A DNA stretch of 50,794 nt from Sphingomonas sp. PP-CC-1A-547 (lineage in GTDB: Bacteria > Pseudomonadota > Alphaproteobacteria > Sphingomonadales > Sphingomonadaceae), in the NCBI RefSeq assembly GCF_003610375.1, contig NZ_RAPZ01000018.1, positions 1-50,794 of the forward strand. The letters are read 5' to 3'. Shown one piece after another: positions 41,356 to 50,059 of this stretch. The translations under genes and the position numbers were made by a program. Below the pieces are notes generated by a model. It saw only the letters and a list, made by a program, of their open reading frames with translations. It did no database searches and had not been told where the DNA came from. Within the stretch, counting starts at the first letter, position 1. Each line of letters starts with the position of its first letter.

Positions 41356-42947
41356 TCGGCGGGCTCCAGAACCTTGGAGGCGGTGACGGCCCTTGGGTTG
41401 CGAACGTGCTTCGCAGCAGGGCGATGGCGCGCGACGCGGCGGGCGAGCAGTAGAAAGGCGACCCCAAACACCACGATCGTCGCGTCGATGCCCGCGATCA
41501 TCAGGTCGCCGATCGCCAGCGACGCGAACAGCCCGCGCTCGGTCGCGACGACGTCGTACACCGGCAACACGACGAGTAGCACGCCGGTCGTCGCGAACAG
41601 CGCCGACCACATGCGCGCCGGCCTGACGACGAACGCCGTCGCCGCGGCGATAGCCCAGGCGATGAACATCACATGCATCTCCCAGTCCGCGCGCCCGCCG
41701 AGTGTTACCGGCAGCAGGCGGTTGGCCCAGAAGAAGCACGCGATCCCGAGCGGGAAACCGCCGATCACCGCGACGTTGAGCCGCTCGACCAGGCGGAACC
41801 CGAAATGCGGCCGGGTCGGGTCGGGCAGGCGCTCGCGACGCTTGACCGTCCACAGCACGAGGCCGCTCGCGACCATCAGCGTGCCGGCGATCCCACACAG
41901 GAAATAGAGCCAACGGCCGCCGTCTCCTGCGAACCGTCCGGCGTGGAGCCCGATCATCGCGCCCGCGGTCTCGGCCGCCGCGCCCGGTGGCGGCGAACGC
42001 CAGACGAGGCGCCCGGTCATGCCGTCATAGGTCAATCGCGGCGTCCGCGACGACAGCATCGAACTGGCGCTCTGGCTCACCGACACGCGCGCGGCGGCAT
42101 CGCCGGGATCGCTCACCTCGATGAAGCTCGCCGGTGCGCCGAGCCGGCGTTCGGCATCCGCCGCGATCCGTCGCAGGTCGACCAGCGGTGCGGGACGGCC
42201 GGTCCGCTCGACCGCCGCAGCGGTGGGAAACAGTGTGGCAAATACGGTTTTCTGATCGGCATAATTCGCGACGACCGCCCACGGCATCAGCATCGCCATC
42301 AGCGTGACCAGCCCGGTATATGTGATCATCAGGTGGAACGGCAGCGCCAGCACCGCGGTCGCGTTATGCCCGTCGAGCCAGGATCGCTGGCCCTTCGCGC
42401 GGCGCAAGGTGAAGAAATCCCTGAAGATCTTCTTGTGCGTGACGATCCCGCTCATGATCGCGACCAGCATCATCATGGTCGCGAACCCGACCAGCCACCG
42501 CGCCCAGATCACCGGCATGTAATGGAGATCGAAGTGGAAGCGGTAGAAGAACTCCCCGCCCCGCGTCTCGCGCGCCTGCGCGACCTGTCCGTCGGCACCG
42601 ATCAGCGCCTGCGTGTCGCCGCGCCCTCGCCGGCCCCGCCTGCCACGCTCTTCGCCCGGCTTGGGTTGTGGCACCCAGAAGACTTGCGCACCGGGCGATC
42701 GTTCGGTCGCCACCGAAATGATCCAGCTCTTCGCGTCGGGAGCCTTTTTGGCCAGGAACGCCTGCGACCCGGCCAGCACGCGCATCGGCTGTTCGACGCG
42801 CGCGATCTCCGGCCGCATCCAGCGGCTGAGCCCCTCGCGCCAGAACGCGATCGTGCCGGCGACGAACACGAGGAACAATATCCAGCCGAGCAGCAGCCCG
42901 GACCATGTGTGCAGGAACGCCTGCGATTGTCGAAAGCCCTTGCTCAT
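41352..42947 (-). CDS. PepSY-associated transmembrane protein, putative ferric-siderophore reductase
   Basis: A 531-residue inner-membrane protein of the PepSY_TM family (PiuB/FoxB-like). It has helix 1 at about 12-38 (HTWSGLLLGWILFLVFVAGT), paired histidine-bearing helices (FHFDLHYMPVIWARWLVGFATMMMLVAIMSGIVTHKKIF; WLDGHNATAVLALPFHLMITYTG in part) and further helices to the C terminus. Such proteins carry haem and are implicated in reducing iron in imported siderophores. An insert rich in Arg and Gly (GEERGRRGRRGRG, near residue 130) is unusual. It overlaps both neighbours by 4 nt. The start at 42947 is chosen for family length. Confidence 0.92.
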   Translation of the reverse strand: MSKGFRQSQAFLHTWSGLLLGWILFLVFVAGTIAFWREGLSRWMRPEIARVEQPMRVLAGSQAFLAKKAPDAKSWIISVATERSPGAQVFWVPQPKPGEERGRRGRRGRGDTQALIGADGQVAQARETRGGEFFYRFHFDLHYMPVIWARWLVGFATMMMLVAIMSGIVTHKKIFRDFFTLRRAKGQRSWLDGHNATAVLALPFHLMITYTGLVTLMAMLMPWAVVANYADQKTVFATLFPTAAAVERTGRPAPLVDLRRIAADAERRLGAPASFIEVSDPGDAAARVSVSQSASSMLSSRTPRLTYDGMTGRLVWRSPPPGAAAETAGAMIGLHAGRFAGDGGRWLYFLCGIAGTLMVASGLVLWTVKRRERLPDPTRPHFGFRLVERLNVAVIGGFPLGIACFFWANRLLPVTLGGRADWEMHVMFIAWAIAAATAFVVRPARMWSALFATTGVLLVVLPVYDVVATERGLFASLAIGDLMIAGIDATIVVFGVAFLLLARRVARHRPAAKHVRNPRAVTASKVLEPAE

Positions 42948-43258
42948 AACCGCCCCGTCGCGTCGATCGAGATCCATGCGATCGCCGCGGCGATCCCGGC
43001 GGCGAGCGCCAGCGTCCAGATCGCCCGCCAACCGCTACGCGCCGCGAACGCCCACATCGCCGCGATCGCGCACAAGGCTAGCGCGATCAGCGCGGCAGTG
43101 ACGCTCGCCTCGGCACGGTCACCGGGCAGCAGCCGCGCGATCGCCATCGCCCACAGGCTCGCCGTAGCATACGCCAGCGGAACCGCAGCGACGACGCGCA
43201 ACGCGATGTCGCCACGCCGCGCCCAGCGCGCGCGGGCATGCGCGTCGCCCGCCGTCAC
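42944..43258 (-). CDS. DUF3649-family small membrane protein
   Basis: A 104-residue protein with three hydrophobic segments (about 21-42, 54-71 and 78-96). The pattern RVVAAVPLAYATASLWAMAIARLLP is that of DUF3649 proteins, found with PepSY proteins and siderophore receptors. The ATG overlaps the TBDR stop and the gene's stop overlaps the PepSY start, each by 4 nt, so it is tightly co-translated. Function is unknown. Confidence 0.9.
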   Translation of the reverse strand: MTAGDAHARARWARRGDIALRVVAAVPLAYATASLWAMAIARLLPGDRAEASVTAALIALALCAIAAMWAFAARSGWRAIWTLALAAGIAAAIAWISIDATGRL

Positions 43259-45540
43259 TCGAACGTGTACCGAAGCGTCGCGAACGCGGTGCGCGGGCTG
43301 CCATAGTAATTGCCGCGACCGGTCGCTGCGATGCGCGCGTAATAGGTCTTGTCGAGCACGTTGGCGACGTTGACTGAGACGCCCACCCGCTCGCTCAACT
43401 TGTACCCCGCGCGCAGGTCGACCACCGCATAACCCGGCTGGCGTACGATCGTGGAGCGGGTGCGCAGCGTACCGTCAGCGTTGAACACCGCCGCATTGCC
43501 GCCATAGGTGCCGCTGAACCACGTCACGCTGCCACCCAGGCTCGCGCCCGCCAGCGGCCCGTCGACCGGCGCATAGTTGGTGAACGCCTTGATCATGTGC
43601 TTGGGCACGATCGGCACCAGCGACAATCCTTCGAACGCAGCGGTCTGGTCCTCCAGATACTTGGTCTTGGTGTAGGTGTAGCCGCCGTTGATCCGCCAGC
43701 CCGGCAGGATCTCGCCGGTCGCCTCGGCCTCGATACCGCGCGCGCGGACCTTGCCGGTCTGAAGCACGACCGTCGCGATGTCGGGATCGTTGAACAACCG
43801 GTTGGTCTGCGTGATCTGGTACGCCGCCGCCGACAGCAGCAGGCGATTATTCATCAGCGAAAGCTTGGTACCCGCCTCATATTGCGCGCCGACCAGCGGC
43901 TCGATCTGCTGCCCGTCGGGACGTGCCCGACCGACCGGTGCGGCCTGCGGCGTGAAGCTGTCGGCGTAGCTCGCATACAGATTGAGCTGCGACGTCACGT
44001 CCCAGACGATGCCGGCATAGGGCGTGAAGCGGTTGTCGACGCCGTAGCGCGTCGACGGTGGCAGCACGCCGCTCGGCGTCAGCAGCGTGGTCGTCGTCGT
44101 ATCCCACCACGTCACGCGCCCGCCACCGATCAGCGTCAGGCCGGTGACCGGGCTCAGCCGCATCTGCCCGTAGATGCCGTATTGCTCGATATCGGTGCCA
44201 GTGCTGCCATAGGCCTGGAGCACGCAATTGGCAGGCGCCGGCGTGATCGCGGTGCTGGAACTGGGACAGGTCGCCCCCGTCCCCTGCACCGGATAGTAGG
44301 GCGACGCGCCATACGGGTTCAGCGGCGGCTCGAACGGCGATACCGGATTGTACACGTCGATCCGTGCATAGTTGGACAGCCGCGTGTTGTACGACGTGCC
44401 CGAACTCGCCTGGTAATCGGTGCCGAGGATCAACGTCTGGTCGCGTCCGAACAGCGGGAAGCTGCCGATGCCGTTGAAGTCGAACGAGCGCGTCTGCTGC
44501 TTGCTGTCGCCGCGATAGGCGATGTGGCTGGTCGAGCCGTTGGTCGCGGTGACCGGCTGGCTGCCGATATAGCTGTAGATGTCGACGCGATCGACGTCGG
44601 TGAACAGCCCGGTCGCGCGCAACGTCCAGCGGTCGCTGATCTTGTGCGCCAGTTCGGCGAACCCGGTCCAGGTCTCGGCGTTGAACCGGTTCCAGTCGGC
44701 GCCGAGATAGGTCGACCGCTTTACCTTGAGCAGCTGGCCATCGCTGCCGTCGGCGCCGCCGATGATGCCGGGCAGCCCCGACTGCACCGCCGGACGGAAG
44801 CGGTCATAATAGCCGCCGACCGTCAGCATGGTGCGCTCGCCGATCTCGAGCGAACCGACGGCGAACCCGCCGATGCGGTTGCGATGCGCGGTTGCGAAGA
44901 ACTGGTCCTGGTCCTGCGCCATTGCGCCGAACCGCAAGCCCGCCTTGTTGCCGATCGGCGTCGAGACGTCGAGCTCGAAGCGTAGATTGTCGTAGCTGCC
45001 GGCACCGGCGCTCGCCTGCATCCTGAACGCGTCGAGCGGCCGCTTGCGCACCATGTTGATGCTGCCGGCGGGATTGCCCGATCCGCTGAACAGACCTGCC
45101 GGGCCGCGGAGCACTTCCAGCCGGTCGTAGAAGAACAGGTCCGGCACCGCGGACGGGAAGTTGAACGCGAAGCTCGGGACGCCGTCGATCAGGTAATTCG
45201 TGATCGCGAACCCGCGCGAGAAGAACGCCGGGTCCTCGCTGCCGATGCCGTTGACGGTGATGCCGTTGGTCGCGGTCAGCGCGTCCTCAAGCGTGAACAG
45301 GTTCTGCGCCTCGATCTGCTCGCGGTCGATCACGGTAATGGTGTTGGGCGTGTCCTTCAGCGGAGTCACGGTCTTGCCGACTTCGCGACCATAGCTCTTG
45401 CCGAGGACCATGATCTCGTCCGACTTCTGCGCATCGTCCGATCTGGTGGACCCTTCTACGGTCCTGGGCTCCTCGGCCGGAGCTGGCAAAGGCGCCCCGA
45501 CAAACGCTGCACTCGCCAGCAATATACTCGAAAAACTCAT
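43255..45540 (-). CDS. TonB-dependent ferric-siderophore receptor (FhuE/FoxA-like)
   Basis: A 761-residue receptor. It has a signal peptide (MSFSSILLASAAFVGAPLPAPA), a TonB-box-like DEIMVLGK and a plug with TPLKDTPNTITVIDREQIEAQN, FFSRGFAITNYLIDGVPS and RLEVLRGPAGLFSGSGNPAGSINMVRKRP (in parts), the classical siderophore-receptor pattern. The barrel ends in FATLRYTFE with the terminal aromatic. The downstream PepSY, DUF3649, DUF3325 and DUF4198 genes form an operon that fits ferric-siderophore uptake and reduction. A Fur-box-like site lies 42 bp upstream. The siderophore itself cannot be named. Confidence 0.95.
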   Translation of the reverse strand: MSFSSILLASAAFVGAPLPAPAEEPRTVEGSTRSDDAQKSDEIMVLGKSYGREVGKTVTPLKDTPNTITVIDREQIEAQNLFTLEDALTATNGITVNGIGSEDPAFFSRGFAITNYLIDGVPSFAFNFPSAVPDLFFYDRLEVLRGPAGLFSGSGNPAGSINMVRKRPLDAFRMQASAGAGSYDNLRFELDVSTPIGNKAGLRFGAMAQDQDQFFATAHRNRIGGFAVGSLEIGERTMLTVGGYYDRFRPAVQSGLPGIIGGADGSDGQLLKVKRSTYLGADWNRFNAETWTGFAELAHKISDRWTLRATGLFTDVDRVDIYSYIGSQPVTATNGSTSHIAYRGDSKQQTRSFDFNGIGSFPLFGRDQTLILGTDYQASSGTSYNTRLSNYARIDVYNPVSPFEPPLNPYGASPYYPVQGTGATCPSSSTAITPAPANCVLQAYGSTGTDIEQYGIYGQMRLSPVTGLTLIGGGRVTWWDTTTTTLLTPSGVLPPSTRYGVDNRFTPYAGIVWDVTSQLNLYASYADSFTPQAAPVGRARPDGQQIEPLVGAQYEAGTKLSLMNNRLLLSAAAYQITQTNRLFNDPDIATVVLQTGKVRARGIEAEATGEILPGWRINGGYTYTKTKYLEDQTAAFEGLSLVPIVPKHMIKAFTNYAPVDGPLAGASLGGSVTWFSGTYGGNAAVFNADGTLRTRSTIVRQPGYAVVDLRAGYKLSERVGVSVNVANVLDKTYYARIAATGRGNYYGSPRTAFATLRYTFE

Positions 45541-45581
45541 ACTGAACCCCCGTTGACGGAGGGCCTTTAGGTGAAGCGCTG

Positions 45582-45598
45582 TTGCGAGTCACTATCAA
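45582..45598. promoter_or_regulatory. Fur-box-like imperfect palindrome upstream of siderophore receptor
   Basis: TTGCGAGTCACTATCAA is a 17-bp imperfect palindrome (12 of 17 positions symmetrical) of the form TTGxxAGTxACTxxCAA. It lies 42-58 bp upstream of the TBDR start, the place expected for an iron-responsive Fur operator. The gene content supports iron control; the match to a Fur consensus is by eye. Confidence 0.5.
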
Positions 45599-45857
45599 TC
45601 TAACGGTTTTGTCATAATCTGTTGAGAGCAGAATGTCTCAGCGCAAGTGCGACCAAACGCCTTTTGCGGGACATATCGTGCAGTGTGGGCATCACCAACG
45701 AGCTATCTCAATACGCACTGGCAAGCAGCTGGACCCATTCCCGGTCGCTAGCGGTCTGGTTTCGGCTCCCAGCAGCGGACATTGGTTCATCTTCCAAGTA
45801 CGCCTAGGCTCAGCCGACCGCCGCAGCAAACGTTCGCGGCCCTGCCGATTGCAGCCG
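45599..45857. other. Intergenic region between siderophore receptor and LysR gene
   Basis: Together with 45541-45598 this is a 317-bp gap. It holds the receptor promoter region on its left. Short open frames have no support. No terminator-like stem with a T-run is visible after the LysR gene stop at 45858. Confidence 0.45.
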
Positions 45858-46769
45858 CTAAGATTGCTGGTGCTTGTACTCGCCGTAATGCTCCGCCAAA
45901 TAATCGACGAACAAGCGCGTGCGCGCCGGCATGTTCGCCCCCCCGACGAAGACGGCGTGAAACACCTCCCGGTCGCCGGGATTGAACGGCTCCAGCAGCG
46001 GCACCAGACTCCGCTCCGCGATCGCGCGCCCGATCGCGAAATTGCCGACGCGCGCTATTCCGACGCCGTCCAGCGCCAGTTGCAGCAGCGTTTCGCCGCT
46101 ATTGGCCTCGATCGTGCCGTGTACGGTCATTCCCTCGGTCTCGGTCTCGGTCCGGAACGGCCAAACCGGCTCGGCGCGACGGAAGTTGAAGTTCAGGCAA
46201 TTGTGCTGCGCGAGATCCGCCGGCGCGCGGGGCGTGCCGCGTTCGGCGAGATAGTCGGGCGAGGCAACGATCGTGCGACCGTTGTCGCCCAGTCGGCGGA
46301 CCATGAGCAGGCTGTCAGGCAACGGGCCCGAACGCACTGCGACGTCCGCCTGCCCCTGCGCGACATCGACCTTCTCGTCGGACAGGTTGATGTCGATGAC
46401 GATCAACGGGTGATCGCGCGTGAACGCCTTGAGCAGCGGCACGATGCAGACGCGGCCATGCGAGACCGCGGCGCTCACCCGTATCCGGCCGCGCGGCGCG
46501 CCTTGGTCGGCGATCCCCTGCTCGACTTCGTCGAGATCGGCGAGGATTCGCCGCGCACCACCAAGATAGGTCCTGCCCTCAGCAGTCAGGGTAAGCGCGC
46601 GCGTCGTGCGCAACAGCAGCCGTGTGCCCAGCCGCGCCTCGATCCGGTCGATCGTCCGGCTGACTCCCGACGGCGTCAGCGCGAGCTGGCGGCCCGCTGC
46701 GGAGAAGCTGCCGGTAGATGCGACGGCGGCAAACACCGCGAGGTCGCGCGCACGATCGAAACTGGCCAT
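45858..46769 (-). CDS. LysR-family transcriptional regulator
   Basis: A 303-residue LysR protein of the DsdC/AaeR-like 'FxxVxxxGSFSAAGRQLxLTPSGVSRTIDRIE' type. The helix-turn-helix is at about residues 8-60 and the effector domain follows. CGGAG lies upstream of the ATG at 46769. It is divergent from the hydrolase-cupin gene with a 106-bp intergenic region, which contains AATCTAG...CTAGTTT half-sites (46802-46838). It probably controls the hydrolase/SDR genes to the right. Confidence 0.94.
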   Translation of the reverse strand: MASFDRARDLAVFAAVASTGSFSAAGRQLALTPSGVSRTIDRIEARLGTRLLLRTTRALTLTAEGRTYLGGARRILADLDEVEQGIADQGAPRGRIRVSAAVSHGRVCIVPLLKAFTRDHPLIVIDINLSDEKVDVAQGQADVAVRSGPLPDSLLMVRRLGDNGRTIVASPDYLAERGTPRAPADLAQHNCLNFNFRRAEPVWPFRTETETEGMTVHGTIEANSGETLLQLALDGVGIARVGNFAIGRAIAERSLVPLLEPFNPGDREVFHAVFVGGANMPARTRLFVDYLAEHYGEYKHQQS

Positions 46770-46845
46770 CTTTGCTCCGGAATCAAAAGTTCTTGCACTC
46801 CAATCTAGCTAATCACAGGACAACAATCTGTCTAGTTTTTGCCTG

Positions 46846-46860
46846 GGCGCATGGAGCGCC
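46846..46860. promoter_or_regulatory. Short stem GGCGC-ATGGA-GCGCC before the hydrolase-cupin gene
   Basis: A perfect 5-bp inverted repeat with a 5-nt loop lies immediately before the AGGAG ribosome binding site of the gene at 46876. It could form a small leader hairpin. It is short enough to occur by chance in DNA of this composition. Confidence 0.25.
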
Positions 46861-46875
46861 TTCAGGAGACAGACG

Positions 46876-48240
46876 ATGACGACGCACCGCCAGCCCCGCC
46901 GCCTCGCCTTCGCGGCGGCGTCCCTGCTCAGCCTCGCGAGCACCACCGCGCTCGCGCAGAGCGCTCCGCATTTCCCCGCCAGCTTCCACGAACAGGACAT
47001 CCCCACCAACGGCACCACGATCCACGTCCGCGTCGGCGGATCGGGTCCGGCGGTCGTGCTGCTGCACGGCTATGGCGACACCGGCGACATGTGGGTACCG
47101 CTCGCCAACGCACTCGCGCGCGACCACACGGTAATCGTGCCCGATTTGCGCGGCATGGGCCTGTCGGCGCGTGCCGACAGCGGCTTCGAGAAGGCGAACG
47201 AGGCAAACGATATCGTCGGCGTGATGGATGCGCTGGGTGCAGCGCGCGCCGACGTCGTCGCGCACGATATTGGCAACATGGTCGGCTACGCGCTCGCGGC
47301 GCGACATGGCGACCGCGTGACCAAGCTGGTGTTGATGGACGCGCCGGTGCCTGGCATCGGGCCATGGGAAGATATCCTCAAGAACCCGCTGCTGTGGCAC
47401 TTCCGCTTCGGCGGGCCCGACATGGAGCGGCTGGTCGCGGGCCGCGAGCGGATCTACCTCGATCGCTTCTGGAACGATTTCTCGGCCAAGCCGGCGCGTT
47501 TCACCGAAGCGGATCGCACGCATTATGCGGCGCTTTACGCTGGCCCCGGCCGCATGCATGCCGGCTTCCTACAATTCGCCGCGTTCGACCAAGACGCGAT
47601 CGACAATCGGGCGTGGATCGCCACGCACGGCAAGCTGACCATGCCGGTGCTCGCGATCGGCGGCGAGAAATCGTTCGGCGCGACCATGGCAGCGGTCACC
47701 CGTGCCGGCGCGGTCGATGTGCAGGAACGCGTCATTGCCGATGCCGGCCACTGGCTGATGGAGGAGCAACCCGACGCGACCGTCAAGGCGATCCGCGACT
47801 ATCTCGACGCGCCGGTCGTCACGACGCGGGTGCGGTTCGGGCCGGTCGCGCTCTCGAGCGAACAGGTTGATCGCATCGCGACGACGGGAGCCGGCACCGG
47901 CACATCGGGCATGGCCGGGATCCGCACGGTGCTGCTGTCGGGCGATCCGGCCAAGCCCGGACCCTATACGCTGGAGATCCGCGTACCCGCGCACACCACG
48001 ATCGCACCGCACACGCACCGCGAAGACCGCGTGGCGACCGTGGTCTCTGGCACCTGGTACTTTGGTTATGGCGCCGATACCTCGACCGCAACGCTTCGCG
48101 CGCTGGGCGCCGGCGGGTTCTACACCGAGCCCGGCAAGGTGCCGCACTTCGCGGCTACCCGCAACGAAGCGGCCGTCGTCCGCATCACCGGCACCGGGCC
48201 GAGCGATACCGCCTTCGTCTCCGCCGCAACACCGCGCTGA
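46876..48240 (+). CDS. Exported alpha/beta hydrolase (epoxide hydrolase-like) fused to a C-terminal cupin
   Basis: A 454-residue fusion. After a signal peptide (about residues 1-28, ending TTALAQ) comes an epoxide hydrolase/haloalkane dehalogenase-like domain (about 35-315). It has the oxyanion motif LLHGYGDTGDMW, nucleophile Asp131 in AHDIGNMVGYAL and a catalytic His in DAGHWLMEE. Residues about 325-450 form a cupin with His379, His381 and Glu383 (PHTHREDRVATVVSG) and His424 (KVPHFAA). The usual family protein lacks this second domain. AGGAG precedes the ATG. Substrate unknown; an epoxide, lactone or ester is plausible. The gene is divergent from the LysR gene. Confidence 0.9.
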   Translation: MTTHRQPRRLAFAAASLLSLASTTALAQSAPHFPASFHEQDIPTNGTTIHVRVGGSGPAVVLLHGYGDTGDMWVPLANALARDHTVIVPDLRGMGLSARADSGFEKANEANDIVGVMDALGAARADVVAHDIGNMVGYALAARHGDRVTKLVLMDAPVPGIGPWEDILKNPLLWHFRFGGPDMERLVAGRERIYLDRFWNDFSAKPARFTEADRTHYAALYAGPGRMHAGFLQFAAFDQDAIDNRAWIATHGKLTMPVLAIGGEKSFGATMAAVTRAGAVDVQERVIADAGHWLMEEQPDATVKAIRDYLDAPVVTTRVRFGPVALSSEQVDRIATTGAGTGTSGMAGIRTVLLSGDPAKPGPYTLEIRVPAHTTIAPHTHREDRVATVVSGTWYFGYGADTSTATLRALGAGGFYTEPGKVPHFAATRNEAAVVRITGTGPSDTAFVSAATPR

Positions 48241-48265
48241 TCCGCCCACGCCAAGGAGACAGGAG

Positions 48266-49123
48266 ATGCCACAATTCGCTTCGACCACCATGCAGGTGCA
48301 TGAACTCGACGGGGGTGCCGGACGGTTATTCGTCCGGCACTGGCCCGCGATCGGCACGGGCGGCGCCTCGCTGGTCCTCTGCCACGGTTTCCATGCGCAT
48401 AGCGGCCATTATGCGCGTGCCGCCGAGGTGTTCGCCCAGCGCAGCTTCGCCGTCGCCGCGCTCGACCTGCGCGGCCGGGGCCGTTCTGAAGGCGCGCGCG
48501 CTTACGTCGACACGTTCGACGCGTATGTGTCGGATCTGGCTCGCGCCATCGACCTTGCGCGTTCGCTGACCCCCGATCTGCCGGTCTACCTCCTCGGACA
48601 CGGCGCCGGCGGGGTGATTGCGCTGACCTATGCGCTCGACCATCCGCGGCGGATCGACGGCCTGATCTGCGAGAGCTTCGCCTATCGCGTGTTCGCGCCC
48701 GATGTCGCGCTGACGATCCTGAAGGGCACTAGCCACATCGTGCCGCACGCGCGGGTGCTGCGGCTGAAGATGGCGGACTTTTCGCGCGACCCCGCCTGGG
48801 TCGAACAGCTCGAGCTGGATCCATTGGTGCGCGATGAAGTGCAACCGGTGCAGACGGTAGCGGCACTGGCGCGCGCTGCCGATCGATGGCGCGTGGACTT
48901 CGGCCGCATCGTCCTGCCCATCCTCATCCTGCACGGCACCGGGGACAAGGCGGCAAACGCGCAGGGAAGCCAAGACTTCTTCGAGGCTGCCGGTGCGAGC
49001 GACAAGACGCTCAAGCTGTACGAAGGGCATTACCACGATCTGCTCAACGATCTCGACCGGGACCGTGTCACGAACGATATCGGTAACTGGATACAGCAGC
49101 GCGCCTCCGAATTGGCCCCATGA
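48266..49123 (+). CDS. Monoacylglycerol lipase-like alpha/beta hydrolase with nucleophile Ser replaced by Gly
   Basis: A 285-residue protein of the lysophospholipase/monoacylglycerol lipase (S33) group: LVLCHGFHAHSGHYARAAEVFAQRSFAVAALDLRGRGRSEG in parts. The nucleophile elbow, usually GHSxGG, reads GHGAGG, with Gly113 where the catalytic Ser should be. The acid Asp227 (HGTGDKAAN) and His257 (EGHYHDLLND) are kept. It is therefore probably not a conventional serine hydrolase; a binding role or another chemistry is possible. AGGAG precedes the ATG, 25 bp after the fusion gene, so it belongs to the same operon. Confidence 0.9.
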   Translation: MPQFASTTMQVHELDGGAGRLFVRHWPAIGTGGASLVLCHGFHAHSGHYARAAEVFAQRSFAVAALDLRGRGRSEGARAYVDTFDAYVSDLARAIDLARSLTPDLPVYLLGHGAGGVIALTYALDHPRRIDGLICESFAYRVFAPDVALTILKGTSHIVPHARVLRLKMADFSRDPAWVEQLELDPLVRDEVQPVQTVAALARAADRWRVDFGRIVLPILILHGTGDKAANAQGSQDFFEAAGASDKTLKLYEGHYHDLLNDLDRDRVTNDIGNWIQQRASELAP

Positions 49124-49216
49124 AGATCGCTCCCGGTCACAACGCTCACACGAAGACTCCGGCATGCCCTCGATCCCCACCGGCACACCATTCCGACCCA
49201 TCAAAGGACCAACACC

Positions 49217-49990
49217 ATGAACATCGACCTCAATGGCAAGACCGTGCTCGTCACCGGCTCGACCGAAGGCATCGGCTTCGGCATCGCGGTGGGACTGGCT
49301 CGCGCGGGCGCAACCGTGATCGTCAACGGCCGCACGCAGGCCAAGGTGGACGCTGCGGTCGCGAGCATTGGTGGCAGCGCGCGCGGCGTGGCGGCCGACC
49401 TAGGAAGCATCGGCGGCCACCACCGGCTCGTCGCCGCAGAGCCCAGGGCCGACATCGTCGTCAGCAATCTCGGCATCTTCCAGCCGGCCGATTTCTTCGA
49501 GACCGATGACGCGATCTAGGATCGCCACTGGCAGGTCAACGTGATGGCCGGCGTGCGGCTCGCCCGGGCGTATCTGCCGGGGATGGAATCCAGTGGCTGG
49601 GGCCGCTTTTTCTTCCTGGCATCGGAATCGGCGTTCAACATCCCGGTCGAGATGATCCACTATGGCGTCAGCAAGACGACCGACGTCGCGCTGGCGCGCG
49701 GGCGCGCCAAACGGATGGCCGGGACCGGCGTGACCGTGAACTCGGTGCTGCCTGAGCCGACACTGTCCAAAGGCGTCGAGGCAATGCTGGAGGCGGAGCG
49801 CGCCCGTTCGGGCAAACCGGTCGAGGAGGTTGCCGCGACCTTCGTGCAGCAGCACCGGTCCAGTTCCATCCTTCAGCGCGCCGCCACGGTGGAAGAAGTG
49901 GCGAACATGGTCGTCTATCTCGCGTCACCACTGGCGTCGGCGACCACGGGCGCGGCGTTGCGTGTGGATGGCGGCGTTATCGACACGTAG
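49217..49990 (+). pseudogene. SDR-family oxidoreductase interrupted by an in-frame amber codon
   Basis: A 258-codon classical short-chain dehydrogenase with TAG at codon 101 (49517-49519). Before it are the cofactor loop TGSTEGIGFGIA and VVSNLGIFQPADFFETDDAI; after it, in the same frame, DRHWQVNVMAGVRLARAYLPGM, the Ser of LASESAF, the YxxxK in HYGVSKTT and the C-terminal GAALRVDGGVIDT. Relatives usually have Trp at the stop position ('..W...VNV'), so a TGG to TAG change fits. Everything else is intact. AAAGGA precedes the ATG. It is a recent pseudogene, a suppressed stop or a sequencing error. Confidence 0.85.
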
Positions 49991-50020
49991 ATGTGAGGCG
50001 CGTCCGCACGCGTCGGAAAT

Positions 50021-50059
50021 GGCCGCTTCAGTATCGGGGTCACCGATCCTGAAGTGGCC
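50021..50059. terminator. Long imperfect hairpin downstream of the SDR pseudogene
   Basis: GGCCGCTTCAGTATCGG (50021-50037) and CCGATCCTGAAGTGGCC (50043-50059) pair over 17 positions with one G-U and one mismatch, around the loop GGTCA. It starts 31 bp after the SDR stop. No T-run follows, so it may be a Rho-independent-like stem without a tail, a 3' RNA-stabilising stem or a relic of an inverted terminal repeat. Confidence 0.45.

Noticed and set aside
41673..43373. 566-codon plus-strand open frame opposite the PepSY operon
   Set aside because: It is antisense to several overlapping, well-recognised genes; composition is typical of a shadow.
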